A DNA stretch of 11,570 bases from Filomicrobium sp. (GTDB taxonomy: Bacteria; Pseudomonadota; Alphaproteobacteria; Rhizobiales; Hyphomicrobiaceae): positions 1-11,570 of the forward strand of contig JAJFHK010000270.1 of the NCBI GenBank assembly GCA_021775655.1. The letters run 5' to 3'. Under the pieces are notes generated by a model. It was not told the origin of the DNA, did not search any database, and worked only from the letters and a program-made list of their open reading frames with translations. Positions 1-7,113 of this stretch are shown in pieces. A program made the position numbers and the translations under genes. Position 1 is the first letter of the stretch; each line of letters begins with the position of its first letter.

Positions 1-749
1 TGATCCTTGGCTGCTACACCTTTTTTGCCGTCAATCCAGATGATGCAGCACTATTCATGAGCAAGCTCCGCGAGACCGGTTTCGCTGGCTGTAACGTCAC
101 CGTACCTCTGAAGGAAATTGCCTTCGCCACCGCCGAGCAGCGAGAACCTTCAGCCCGTGCCGTCAGCGCCGCCAACACGATCTGGGTGGAAAACGGCATA
201 ATCTGTGCGGCCAACACCGATACTTATGGCTTCATGACCTTCCTTGAATCCGCGGCACCTGGCTGGCAGGAGAACCGCCGACCTGTTGCAATAATTGGAG
301 CAGGCGGTGCAGCGCGTGCAATCGCACATGGATTCCAAAAGGCCGGCGCAAGCGACATCGTCATCTTGAATCGCACACACGAACGCGCTGAATCACTTGC
401 CACCGATTTGGGTGCGGGACTTAGGACCGCGGATTGGACCGAGCGTGCGCGATGCGCTGACTGGGCCTCTGTTGTCGTCAACACAACGACGATCGGCATG
501 AAAGGCAACGGCGACCTTGGCATTGATTTCTCCAAGGCTCGATCTGACTGCGTTGTCGCCGACATCGTCTATGTGCCACTTGATACGGATCTCTTGAGGG
601 ATGCAAAGGAACATGGTCTCCGAACGGTTGACGGACTCGGTATGCTCTTGCACCAGGCCGTCCCAGGTTTCGAACGTTGGTTTGGTGTTCGCCCTGATGT
701 TACGCCGGAACTGCGCCGTATCGTTCTCGATGATCTCGGAGTGGCTTGA
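1..749 (+). CDS. aroE: Shikimate dehydrogenase AroE, 5'-truncated by the window edge
   Basis: Reduces 3-dehydroshikimate to shikimate with NADPH in cytosolic aromatic amino acid and chorismate synthesis. The frame is open from base 3, so the 248 residues visible lack roughly the first 30-35 of a usual ~280-residue AroE; the internal ATG at 57 is not the real start because the family sequence continues upstream of it (CYTFFAVNPDDAALF). Visible hallmarks are NVTVPLKE, whose lysine is catalytic in the family, AANTD with the conserved substrate-binding Asn/Asp pair, the nucleotide-binding loop GAGGAARAI followed by NRTHERA, VVNTTTIGM, and the C-terminal VDGLGMLLHQAVPGFERWFG. All expected motifs are intact. 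The stop codon overlaps the coaE start by one base (TGATG), so the two are probably cotranscribed and translationally coupled. A quinate/shikimate dehydrogenase paralog is conceivable, but the coaE-dnaQ context favours AroE. Confidence 0.95.
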   Translation, partial: ILGCYTFFAVNPDDAALFMSKLRETGFAGCNVTVPLKEIAFATAEQREPSARAVSAANTIWVENGIICAANTDTYGFMTFLESAAPGWQENRRPVAIIGAGGAARAIAHGFQKAGASDIVILNRTHERAESLATDLGAGLRTADWTERARCADWASVVVNTTTIGMKGNGDLGIDFSKARSDCVVADIVYVPLDTDLLRDAKEHGLRTVDGLGMLLHQAVPGFERWFGVRPDVTPELRRIVLDDLGVA

Positions 750-1363
750 TGTTGATCGTTGGGCTGACAGGCTCAATTGGCATGGGCAAGTCTACCGCCG
801 CTGCCCATTTTCGCGATAACGGAACCGCGGTCTTCGATGCCGACGCATGTGTCCACGAACTCTATGCCGGCGACGCTGTGCCACACATCGAAGAAGCTTT
901 TCCTGGTGCCACTGGGAATGGCGAAGTAGACCGCAAGAAACTTGCTGAAATTCTACTCGCCGATGCGAACGGATTCAAACGGCTTGAAGCTATCGTTCAT
1001 CCCCTCGTCCGCGATGCGGAGCGAAGGTTCCTGCGTGACGAGTTCGAACGCGGTTCGAAGGTCGCCGTGCTTGAAATCCCGCTCCTTTACGAAACCGGTG
1101 CGGATGAATTTGTTGATGTCGTCATCGTCGTGAGCACCGATTCAGAAACGCAAGCGGGCCGCGTCCTAGAGCGACCGGGCATGACCCGCGAGAAACTCTC
1201 CCAGATAATCTCGCGACAATTGCCTGATGACGAAAAGCGCAATCGCGCTGACTACGTTGTGGATACCGGCGCCAGCCTCTCGCAAAGTCGCGCCGAACTC
1301 GATTCAATAATCAGCAAACTTAAAGAGCTTCATCCAGAAGCTTATCAGCGCCACTGGTCGTAA
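749..1363 (+). CDS. coaE: Dephospho-CoA kinase CoaE
   Basis: Phosphorylates the 3'-hydroxyl of dephospho-CoA, the last step of coenzyme A synthesis, in the cytosol. The 204-residue length is normal for the family. The Walker A loop GSIGMGKST lies at residues 8-16, followed by the DADACVHELY segment (about 30-39) that carries the conserved acidic residues. EIPLLYETG and the C-terminal RQLPDDEKRNRADYVVDTG are family hallmarks. I chose the ATG at 749, which overlaps the aroE stop; a TTG three bases upstream is open but would give a needless extra residue. The next gene, dnaQ, begins 43 bases downstream on the same strand, giving the order aroE-coaE-dnaQ that is widespread in Alphaproteobacteria. 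Confidence 0.96.
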   Translation: MLIVGLTGSIGMGKSTAAAHFRDNGTAVFDADACVHELYAGDAVPHIEEAFPGATGNGEVDRKKLAEILLADANGFKRLEAIVHPLVRDAERRFLRDEFERGSKVAVLEIPLLYETGADEFVDVVIVVSTDSETQAGRVLERPGMTREKLSQIISRQLPDDEKRNRADYVVDTGASLSQSRAELDSIISKLKELHPEAYQRHWS

Positions 1364-1406
1364 GGCTTACCCTTTATTTTCATCGGGTCTACCGAGGTTG
1401 AATAAC

Positions 1407-2102
1407 ATGCGCCGTGAAATAGTGCTGGACACTGAAACCACCGGACTATCAGCCGAGGGCGGCGACCGGCTTGTCGAGATTGGCTGCGTCGAACTCGTCA
1501 ACAGGATGCCGACCGGCAATGAATTTCACGTCTACATCAATCCCGAACGCGACGTGCCGGTCGAGGCTGCAAACGTGCATGGACTGACTGCAGAGTTCCT
1601 TGCCGACAAGCCCGTGTTCTCCCGAGTGGCCCGCAAATTTCTCGATTTCATCCAGGCTGACACGCTCGTCATTCATAACGCAGACTTCGACGTCGGCTTT
1701 CTCAACATGGAATTGCGCAAGCTTTCCGCCCCGCTGATTTCCGGCAATCGTGTCGTTGACACGTTGGCGATTGCCCGCCGCAAGCATCCAGGCGGTCCCA
1801 ATACTCTCGACGCACTGTGCAAGCGATACGGGATCGACAACTCGCGACGCACCAAGCACGGCGCACTTCTCGACTCGCTATTGTTGGCCGAAGTCTACAT
1901 AGAGCTATTGGATGAGCGCCAAGGGCGCATGCAGCTCGCAGCCGCTGGCCAAAAAAGTCACCAAGCCAAATCAGGTGCCGACTTGAAGGCGCAGGCACGA
2001 CCAAAAGCGTTGCCTGCAAGGATCACAGATGAGGAAGCAAAGGCTCACACGGCCTTCATCGAAACTCTCGGCGAAGACGCAATTTGGCGGCGGTATCAGT
2101 AG
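1407..2102 (+). CDS. dnaQ: DNA polymerase III epsilon subunit (3'-5' proofreading exonuclease)
   Basis: Proofreading exonuclease of the replicative DNA polymerase III core, where it binds the alpha subunit. In the 231-residue product the DEDDh active site is complete: Exo I DTETTG (D8, E10), Exo II HNADFDVGFL (D95) and Exo III HGALLD (H151, D156). The H-to-D spacing of five matches E. coli epsilon H162/D167. The C-terminal third (about residues 175-231) is variable and charged and ends in EDAIWRRYQ, which fits the polymerase-binding tail. I chose the ATG at 1407 because the purine-rich GAGG at 1394-1397 is nine bases upstream; a TTG at 1398 would abut this ribosome-binding site. The gene ends 15 bases before the convergent secB stop. 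Confidence 0.95.
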   Translation: MRREIVLDTETTGLSAEGGDRLVEIGCVELVNRMPTGNEFHVYINPERDVPVEAANVHGLTAEFLADKPVFSRVARKFLDFIQADTLVIHNADFDVGFLNMELRKLSAPLISGNRVVDTLAIARRKHPGGPNTLDALCKRYGIDNSRRTKHGALLDSLLLAEVYIELLDERQGRMQLAAAGQKSHQAKSGADLKAQARPKALPARITDEEAKAHTAFIETLGEDAIWRRYQ

Positions 2103-2117
2103 TTGGCCATGAACGCC

Positions 2118-2633
2118 CTAGCTCGCAGCCGGCGCCTCGGCACCACCCTCTTCTTGTTGTTTGCGGCGGACATAAAGCCCGGCGAAATCAATCGGATCGA
2201 GCAGCAGTGGTGGGAAACCGCCTTCGCGCGTCAGATCTGATGCCAACCGGCGCAGATAAGGAAAGATCAGCGCAGGGCAGTTTATCAGCAGGAAAGGCTC
2301 AAGCGCGTCTTCCGGAATATTCTTGATCCGGAAGATACCAGCGTAAACCAGTTCAAGCTGATAGATCGTCCCCGTCGCATTGGTCGCATGAGCCTTAAAG
2401 TCGATAGCGCTCTCGAAGAGGCCATCTTTTTCATCCATGCGCCGCGCGTTGACGTTGACTTCGAGCTTCATGTTGGGGTTTTCACCGGGCCCCGACATCA
2501 ACTTCTCGACGTTAGGATTCTCGAACGACAGGTCCTTGATGTACTGGGCGACGACTTGTGCCTGAATGGCAGGCTTTTCGCCCACTGCAGCGCCTGCAGC
2601 CGGGGTGCCGGATCCGTTCTGATTGTCAGTCAT
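2118..2633 (-). CDS. secB: Protein-export chaperone SecB
   Basis: Cytosolic tetrameric chaperone that keeps precursor proteins unfolded and delivers them to SecA for export. The 171-residue protein has the family signature YIKDLSFENPN near residues 30-41 and the C-terminal block LINCPALIFPYLRRLASDL followed by GGFPPLLLDPIDFAGLY. The N-terminus (MTDNQNGSGTPAAGAA) is a flexible leader common in alphaproteobacterial SecB, and the acidic tail QQEEGGAEAPAAS is also typical. The frame is open 33 codons further upstream to 2732, but that extension is arginine-rich and unlike SecB, so I chose the ATG at 2633. No strong Shine-Dalgarno is visible before it. The gene is convergent with dnaQ and lies 238 bases downstream of fxsA on the same strand, so it may use its own promoter. 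Confidence 0.95.
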   Translation of the reverse strand: MTDNQNGSGTPAAGAAVGEKPAIQAQVVAQYIKDLSFENPNVEKLMSGPGENPNMKLEVNVNARRMDEKDGLFESAIDFKAHATNATGTIYQLELVYAGIFRIKNIPEDALEPFLLINCPALIFPYLRRLASDLTREGGFPPLLLDPIDFAGLYVRRKQQEEGGAEAPAAS

Positions 2634-2871
2634 ATCGAAGCGTCGTCCACGAATTTGGATTGTTGATGGGGCGCGCCGAATCTGGCGCGAATACATATTC
2701 GGGTGGCTATCACAGGCGCCCCTGAACCGCAATTGCTGGACCTTGAGAAACCAGTCTTACCGCTAGCGCCAAGATGTTTTCCCTTGAACTTCGCGCGCGG
2801 AATCGACCGGGCTACTGGATCTTCAGACAAATCGGCCTCTGCAGAATGGGGCCATTTGAATTGAACAGGCT
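2634..2871. other. secB-fxsA intergenic region with a GC-rich hairpin in the secB leader
   Basis: No convincing gene is seen in these 238 bases; the short frames on either strand have no family resemblance and no ribosome-binding site. On the secB side there is a perfect six-base-pair inverted repeat, CGCGCC at 2672-2677 and GGCGCG at 2684-2689 with a six-base loop, directly followed by the small palindrome GAATA-CA-TATTC at 2689-2700. They lie about 40-65 bases upstream of the secB start and would fall in its mRNA leader or promoter. I could not identify a clear sigma-70 promoter. Confidence 0.5.
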
Positions 2872-3402
2872 CTAAGACTTGCGCTTTTTGTTGCCGGGTC
2901 GAACGGTGTTTTCATCGACCCGTTCAAATTCACCGTCAATCACCGGACCCTTCCTAGGCGGCGAATGATAAGCCTCGCCCGGCTCTTCAGTAGGCGCCTG
3001 ATCGGAGCTGTGCCCGCCACCGAAGCCAGACACATGAACGGTTCCCGATTTCAGGAGCTTGTGCAGCGCCCACTTGGCCACTGCCATTCGTATGGGCGGC
3101 ACCAACATCAAAAATCCAACAGCGTCGGTTAACAGCCCCGGCGTCAGCAGAAAGGCTCCGGCGATCAGCAGAAAGAGCCCCTCAATTACAGTCTCGACTG
3201 GCATCTTTCCAGCCGCAAGCGCTTCGCTGGCCCGCGCCATAACGCCAAATCCCTGGGCGCGCAGCAGAGTGGTTCCGATCACGGCAGTCAGTATGACGAT
3301 CAGTATCGTCCATAAGAGTCCGATATGCTGTCCCACCTTGACCAGAATGGCGATTTCGGCCAGCGGTACGGCGATGAAAAGAAGCAGAAAAAGAAAAGGC
3401 AC
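2872..3402 (-). CDS. fxsA: FxsA family inner-membrane protein
   Basis: Inner-membrane protein of the FxsA family; the E. coli member is known for suppressing F-plasmid exclusion of phage T7, but its housekeeping role is unknown. The 176-residue product starts MPFLFLLLFIAVPLAEIAIL, the typical FxsA opening, with hydrophobic segments near residues 2-20, 26-47 and 72-103. The central family motif is intact (LLIAGAFLLTPGLLTDAVGF), with LLRAQG just before the third hydrophobic stretch. The last ~55 residues are hydrophilic and end in the basic GNKKRKS, presumably cytoplasmic. The start is a GTG at 3402, supported by AGGAA six bases upstream on the minus strand. It is divergent from the Tim44-like gene across a 397-base gap. 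Confidence 0.92.
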   Translation of the reverse strand: MPFLFLLLFIAVPLAEIAILVKVGQHIGLLWTILIVILTAVIGTTLLRAQGFGVMARASEALAAGKMPVETVIEGLFLLIAGAFLLTPGLLTDAVGFLMLVPPIRMAVAKWALHKLLKSGTVHVSGFGGGHSSDQAPTEEPGEAYHSPPRKGPVIDGEFERVDENTVRPGNKKRKS

Positions 3403-3799
3403 TCTGTGTTCCTAAAGGGCTTGGCTGGGTCGGCAGAGCCTGAATCCCACCAGGAGGCTCGGAATTAACCTACTTACCACGATGAACGCTGACATGGGAC
3501 GCAAGTCGAGTTCTGACAAGAATGTTGGCTTAGCCTGTGTTGTGCCTTAAGTTGACCCACGAACGACATGAACTGTTCCCGCGTTTGCAACTCTTTTGCT
3601 CGGTCGTTCTGGACTGTCCAAGGATATGTCCGCTAAACCAACCGGATGAAATGACCGGAAAGCGCCACGGTTAACGGAGCGGTAAGCGCAATCCGCCACT
3701 AAATCCACGTAAGTTGGGCGCAGGCTCGATCGCATCCGCTCTTGAACCGCCGCCGATCCTGCACATGTCTGCCTGTAGAGGCCAAATGGTATTCGCGAA
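3403..3799. other. 397-base intergenic region between divergent fxsA and the Tim44-like gene
   Basis: No protein gene is supported here. The region should contain promoters for both divergent genes, but I could not recognise a full -35/-10 pair for either. A hairpin, GAGCCT at 3436-3441 with AGGCTC at 3455-3460, lies in the presumed fxsA leader. TTAA half-sites occur at about 3465, 3547 and 3672, but none is paired as a full CtrA box. Near the right edge AGAGG at 3777-3781 precedes a five-codon open frame (ATG at 3786, TGA at 3801-3803) that overlaps the Tim44-like start. An open minus-strand frame reaching into the Tim44-like gene is judged spurious. Confidence 0.5.
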
Positions 3800-4546
3800 A
3801 TGAACTCCAGTATCGATATCGTTACGCTAATCTCGTTAATCGTCGCAGTTGTGGTAATTTTGAAGCTGCGCAGCGTTCTAGGTCGCCGCACGGGCGATGA
3901 GGAAACGCGCATTGAGCGCTATAGGACTGAGCGAGCCCAGCAAGAAGCCGCCGCCAGTTCGGACAAAGTCGTAACGCTTCCCCGTCGGGGCGACGATGCT
4001 GAGGCCGACTATCGCCCTGATGGAGAAATCGCATCGGCGAACGCGGAGGCTCGAATTCGCGCATTCTCAGGCTCCAACAGTGCGATTCGCCAGGGGCTGC
4101 TCGATATTCTCAGGCACGATCCCGAATTCGATCCCGATAAGTTTATCTCAGGCGCCAAAACGGCCTACGAAATGATCGTGATGGCGTTTGCTGCTGGCAA
4201 CCGTAGTTTGTTGAAGGACTTGCTGAGCAGCGAAGTCTACGAGGGCTTTGTCGGGGCTATCGCCGACCGAGAAGCACGAGACGAGCAGATCGACCAGAGT
4301 TTTGTTGGTATCGACCAGGCTGAGATTATCGAGTCCGAAGTCAAGGAAGGTATTGCTTCCGTCACAGTACGCTTTGCCAGCCATCTGATTTCAGCGACCC
4401 GCAACAGCGACGGCGAGGTGATCGACGGAGATCCGCAACGTATCAAGGAAGTCACGGATATCTGGACCTTCAGCCGCGACGTTTCGTCATCGCGCGCACT
4501 TTCCAACCCCAACTGGAAATTGGTGGCAACATTGGCGACGGGTTAA
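3800..4546 (+). CDS. Tim44-like domain protein, membrane-anchored (TimA-type)
   Basis: Alphaproteobacterial relative of the mitochondrial import-motor adaptor Tim44; in bacteria it is an inner-membrane-associated protein whose exact job is unclear. The 248-residue product has one N-terminal hydrophobic segment (about residues 5-21, IDIVTLISLIVAVVVIL) that probably anchors it. A charged linker (about 22-95) follows, then the Tim44-like domain from about residue 100 to the end, with FDPDKFISGAKTAYEMIVMAF, LKDLLSSEVYEGF and the closing WTFSRD...NPNWKLVATLATG pattern. An in-frame TAG at 3776 and the lack of other usable starts leave ATG 3800 as the only reasonable start, yet the best Shine-Dalgarno (AGAGG, 3777-3781) is 18 bases away and better placed for a five-codon frame ending across this start. 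The gene precedes mltA, as in many Rhizobiales. Confidence 0.9.
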   Translation: MNSSIDIVTLISLIVAVVVILKLRSVLGRRTGDEETRIERYRTERAQQEAAASSDKVVTLPRRGDDAEADYRPDGEIASANAEARIRAFSGSNSAIRQGLLDILRHDPEFDPDKFISGAKTAYEMIVMAFAAGNRSLLKDLLSSEVYEGFVGAIADREARDEQIDQSFVGIDQAEIIESEVKEGIASVTVRFASHLISATRNSDGEVIDGDPQRIKEVTDIWTFSRDVSSSRALSNPNWKLVATLATG

Positions 4547-4597
4547 TTGCCATGCCGTCCAGCCGACTTTTCACGTGAATCAGATTGTCCACACCAC

Positions 4598-4674
4598 GGC
4601 GGGATAGCGCATAGCCCCCAGGGCGGGATAGGCTGCCTCGCGTCGTACGCGGGCCTATCGTGACGGCGGGATAG
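4598..4674 (+). repeat. Three direct copies of GGCGGGATAG upstream of mltA
   Basis: The ten-base unit GGCGGGATAG occurs at 4598-4607, 4622-4631 and 4665-4674, all in the same orientation, within the 143-base gap between the Tim44-like gene and mltA. The first and third copies share a longer 13-base core, CGGCGGGATAGCG, at 4597-4609 and 4664-4676. The centre-to-centre steps are 24 and 43 bases. The last copy ends 15 bases before the mltA start, so it lies where a promoter, operator or leader element would be. I do not recognise the unit as a known operator. Confidence 0.7.
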
Positions 4675-4689
4675 CGGACGAAGTGAGAC

Positions 4690-5790
4690 ATGGCCAAAGT
4701 TACTGCAACGACAGCTTTAGAGCCCGTTTCATTTTCCGATTTGCTCGGTTGGCCAGAAGACGATCATCAAGCAGCATTCCAAGCCTTCACATCTTCGGCG
4801 CCTGCCGTTCTGGCAAGCAAAAATAGCACCGCCTACCTGCGCGCAGCCTGCGGTTCCGCCCTTGAAACGAATGCAACCGGATTGACGTCAGCCAACGTCG
4901 CTCAGTCGTTCTTCGAGGAGTATTTCACACCTCATCGCATTGTTTGCGCTGACGAGAGCGGACTTCTAACCGGTTACTACGAGCCGGAACTTGCCGGATC
5001 GCTGACGCGAACACCCCAGTTCAGCTTCCCCGTATTGGCCCGGCCAGTAGATCTGATGAATCTGGTCGAAGAATCCCAGCGTGGCGCGTTATCCGACCGC
5101 CTGACCCATGGCCGGTACGTGGAAGACGGCTCATTTGAGCCTTACTTCACCCGCCAGGAAATCGACGAAGGTGCCCTCGATGGCCTTGGCCTCGAGATCG
5201 TTTTCGTCGCGGATCCAGTGGATCTATTTCTTATGCAGGTGCAAGGCTCTGGCCTTATCCACTTCGCGGACGGCAGCGCCATACGGCTTTCTTACGCAGG
5301 AAAGAATGGTCATCCCTATTCGTCCGTCGGGCGCCATCTAATTGAAACTGGAGTTTTCACCCAAGACGCAATGAACCTTGGTGCCCTTGCCGACTGGCTA
5401 AAGGCTGATCCCGCCAGGGCCAGACCGCTCCTTTGGCACAACCTGTCATACGTTTTCTTCCGTGTTCTTGGCACCGAACAGCAAACACACACGCTCGGCA
5501 CCGACTCGATTCCCTTGACGCCGTTGCGAAGCCTTGCCGTCGACACCGGGTTCCACGACCTGGGCTTACCGGTCTATTTGACCGCCCCGGCACTCGATCA
5601 TACGACCGAGGGCCAGTCAGGATTTCGCCGGCTGATGGTTGCCCATGACGTAGGGTCCGCGATAAAGGGTCCCGAGCGCGGCGATCTGTTTTACGGTTCC
5701 GGTTCGGTGGCAGGGGTCAAAGCCGGCATGACCAACCATGCTGTCAAATTTTTTCCATTGCTGCCAAAGAGGGCTGCGGAAAGTGAATAA
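4690..5790 (+). CDS. mltA: MltA-type lytic murein transglycosylase
   Basis: Cleaves the beta-1,4 bond between MurNAc and GlcNAc in peptidoglycan with 1,6-anhydro ring formation. The 366-residue protein carries the MltA catalytic domain: GYYEPE (95-100), FLMQVQGSG (180-188), YAGKNGHPYSSVGR (202-215), NLSYVFFR (251-258), PLTPLRSLAVD (275-285), and the C-terminal 3D segment AHDVGSAIKG...GDLFYGSG. D320 and D332 match the conserved aspartate pair of E. coli MltA (D297 and catalytic D308), with one extra residue between them. Unusually, no signal peptide or lipobox is visible: the N-terminus is polar (MAKVTATTALEPVSFSD), and an in-frame TGA at 4684-4686 rules out a longer in-frame start. The Shine-Dalgarno before ATG 4690 is weak. 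The stop overlaps the start of the next gene. Confidence 0.94.
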   Translation: MAKVTATTALEPVSFSDLLGWPEDDHQAAFQAFTSSAPAVLASKNSTAYLRAACGSALETNATGLTSANVAQSFFEEYFTPHRIVCADESGLLTGYYEPELAGSLTRTPQFSFPVLARPVDLMNLVEESQRGALSDRLTHGRYVEDGSFEPYFTRQEIDEGALDGLGLEIVFVADPVDLFLMQVQGSGLIHFADGSAIRLSYAGKNGHPYSSVGRHLIETGVFTQDAMNLGALADWLKADPARARPLLWHNLSYVFFRVLGTEQQTHTLGTDSIPLTPLRSLAVDTGFHDLGLPVYLTAPALDHTTEGQSGFRRLMVAHDVGSAIKGPERGDLFYGSGSVAGVKAGMTNHAVKFFPLLPKRAAESE

Positions 5791-6445
5791 GGCCCCCAAG
5801 AAAAAACCTGATCAAGCAGGTGATCCACGGGCGCCCGGCCTTTCAGAAGAAGACCTGCTTTTGTGGCAGCATATGGCACGCTCGCTGAGGCCGTTCCACG
5901 GACGTGACCGGCGTATCGTACCGGGCCGCTTTGATGAGCCAGGATTCACACCTCACGCTTCGCAACCGACCGCTGCCCCTTCGGACGTGCCGCTTCGCGA
6001 TGGCGACGCTACCCCGAAAATTTCTGCTAGTTCTCGTGGCTCAAAGCTTGATCGAGCTGCCCCTTCGCTTGCCAAATTCGACACAAGGAAAGCACGCAAG
6101 ATTAAGGCTGGCCGAATTGATATCGAAGCCCGCCTTGATCTTCATGGCATGCGCCAGGCCGAAGCCCACGGAGCATTGCGCTCCTTTCTGTTGCGGTCGC
6201 AAGCGCGAAAACTGAAGTGGGTCATGGTCATAACGGGCAAGGGCACATTCGCCCGCGATGGTGACAACTCAAACCCACTCGGCGGCGACTGGGGCGCGCC
6301 TCCACGCGGCGTGCTCCGCCGCAACGTACCAATTTGGTTGTCTGAACCTGATTTGCGTACCGTAGTGGTGAGTTACACGCCTGCGGCCGTTCATCACGGC
6401 GGCGATGGCGCGCTCTACATTCAGATGCGATCAACCAAAAAATAA
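5783..6445 (+). CDS. Smr-domain protein
   Basis: Carries a C-terminal Smr domain, a fold found in MutS2 and small stand-alone proteins with nuclease or nucleic-acid-binding roles; its target here is unknown. In the 220-residue product the N-terminal motif SEEDLLLWQHMARSLRPF (21-38) is typical of alphaproteobacterial Smr proteins. A low-complexity linker follows. The Smr domain spans about 115-217, with LDLHG (118-122), ITGKG (150-154, here TGKG rather than the HGKG of MutS2), GVLRRNVPIWL and the closing AVHHGGDGALYIQMR. The GTG at 5783 is chosen because AGAGGG lies about ten bases upstream and it overlaps the mltA stop by eight bases. Frames opening earlier would run deep into mltA. In many Rhizobiales this gene follows mltA and precedes gyrB, but gyrB is not seen here. 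Confidence 0.92.
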   Translation: MNKAPKKKPDQAGDPRAPGLSEEDLLLWQHMARSLRPFHGRDRRIVPGRFDEPGFTPHASQPTAAPSDVPLRDGDATPKISASSRGSKLDRAAPSLAKFDTRKARKIKAGRIDIEARLDLHGMRQAEAHGALRSFLLRSQARKLKWVMVITGKGTFARDGDNSNPLGGDWGAPPRGVLRRNVPIWLSEPDLRTVVVSYTPAAVHHGGDGALYIQMRSTKK

Positions 6446-6449
6446 CGCG

Positions 6450-6482
6450 CGAGCCGGTTTCCCAGATTCGCGCGCTGGCTCG
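6450..6482. terminator. Possible bidirectional hairpin between convergent genes
   Basis: CGAGCCGG at 6450-6457 can pair with CTGGCTCG at 6475-6482 over eight base pairs, one of them G-U, with a 17-base loop. It lies between the stop codons of the Smr gene (6445) and the convergent ialB-like gene (6517), where a shared terminator would be expected. The T-run on the plus side is poor and set off (TTTT at about 6491), and the loop contains a competing CGCGCG, so this is weak. Confidence 0.35.
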
Positions 6483-6516
6483 ATGTCATGTTTTCCGTGT
6501 GACGCAGTTTCAATGC

Positions 6517-7011
6517 CTACGGACAGGTCGCTGCCAGGCCTTTCAGAGCCGCAGAGATACCGATGAGAGAAAAAGTATCCTCGGTCGGCGACCCTGAATC
6601 TGAAGTTGCTTCGACTTTCATGGTGGAGCCACGCTTCATCGATTCAATTAGCTTCAGTTCCTGCGTGGGGTCGGCGACAAACGCCTTATCGTCTTTTGCA
6701 AACAAGTCATAGGCTTCCGCTCCCACACTGATCTTTACCGTGCTGCCCTTCTGGATTTGATATCCAAGGCGCACGCTAACCTCAGATTTAACGCCATCCT
6801 TTGGCCAGGCCGAGACGTAGAAGAACACACCTTCGCGGTTGGCGCCCTCGGGTGTACTGTCCTTCGGCTGCGAAGCTGCAAAGCAGATCTTCTTATTCGA
6901 ATCCTCGTGCGAGAACACGCTCCAGTCCCGATATGTCTTCACAAGCGTTGCTGCCGATGCTGTGCTCGCGATCGCAACGACCAACGCTCCTGCCAGCGCT
7001 ATCGTTTTCAT
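6517..7011 (-). CDS. Invasion-associated locus B (IalB) family periplasmic protein
   Basis: Exported protein of the IalB family, named after the Bartonella erythrocyte-invasion locus; in free-living Rhizobiales the homologs have no settled function. From ATG 7011 the 164 residues begin with a clean Sec signal peptide: MK, a hydrophobic core IALAGALVVAIAS and a probable cut after TASA (residue 20). The mature part opens with the family motif TLVKTYRDWSVF and contains VFFYVSAWPKDGVKSEVSV, AKDDKAFVADPTQELKLI and a final ATCP. Two cysteines (C43 and C163) could form a disulfide. Upstream in-frame starts at 7035 (ATG) and 7047 (GTG) are possible; AAGGA is 14 bases before 7035 and too close to 7047, so the exact start is uncertain. 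It lies downstream of the methyltransferase gene on the same strand with a likely promoter of its own. Confidence 0.88.
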   Translation of the reverse strand: MKTIALAGALVVAIASTASAATLVKTYRDWSVFSHEDSNKKICFAASQPKDSTPEGANREGVFFYVSAWPKDGVKSEVSVRLGYQIQKGSTVKISVGAEAYDLFAKDDKAFVADPTQELKLIESMKRGSTMKVEATSDSGSPTEDTFSLIGISAALKGLAATCP

Positions 7012-7083
7012 CCATCTCGTGTCGGGAGTGATCATGGGTTCGTGCACCGTCCTTTTAGATTTCGAATTCGTCCGACTGCCACC

Positions 7084-7113
7084 CGTATAAAGAAAATCGG
7101 GCGATCTTGTCAC
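7084..7113 (-). promoter_or_regulatory. Candidate sigma-70 promoter for the ialB-like gene
   Basis: On the minus strand GTGACA (7108-7113; five of six matches to TTGACA) is followed, after 18 bases, by TATACG (7084-7089; four of six matches to TATAAT). Transcription would begin near 7077, about 40-65 bases before the candidate ATG codons. The -35 box overlaps the stop codon of the upstream methyltransferase gene. Confidence 0.45.

Noticed and set aside
2634..2732. 33-residue N-terminal extension of SecB
   Set aside because: The extension is basic and unlike SecB, while the MTDNQ start gives the normal alphaproteobacterial N-terminus and length.
3465..3690. CtrA boxes in the fxsA-tim44 gap
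   Set aside because: TTAA half-sites at about 3465, 3547 and 3672 lack a properly spaced second TTAA.
3547..3912. 121-codon minus-strand open frame spanning the fxsA-tim44 gap and the start of the Tim44-like gene
   Set aside because: It overlaps 112 bases of a well-supported gene, has Arg/Ser-rich shadow-like composition, no ribosome-binding site and no recognisable family.
4470..4697. 75-codon minus-strand frame over the GGCGGGATAG repeats
   Set aside because: It only reads the repeats as SRP/SRR-like residues, overlaps both neighbouring genes and has no ribosome-binding site.
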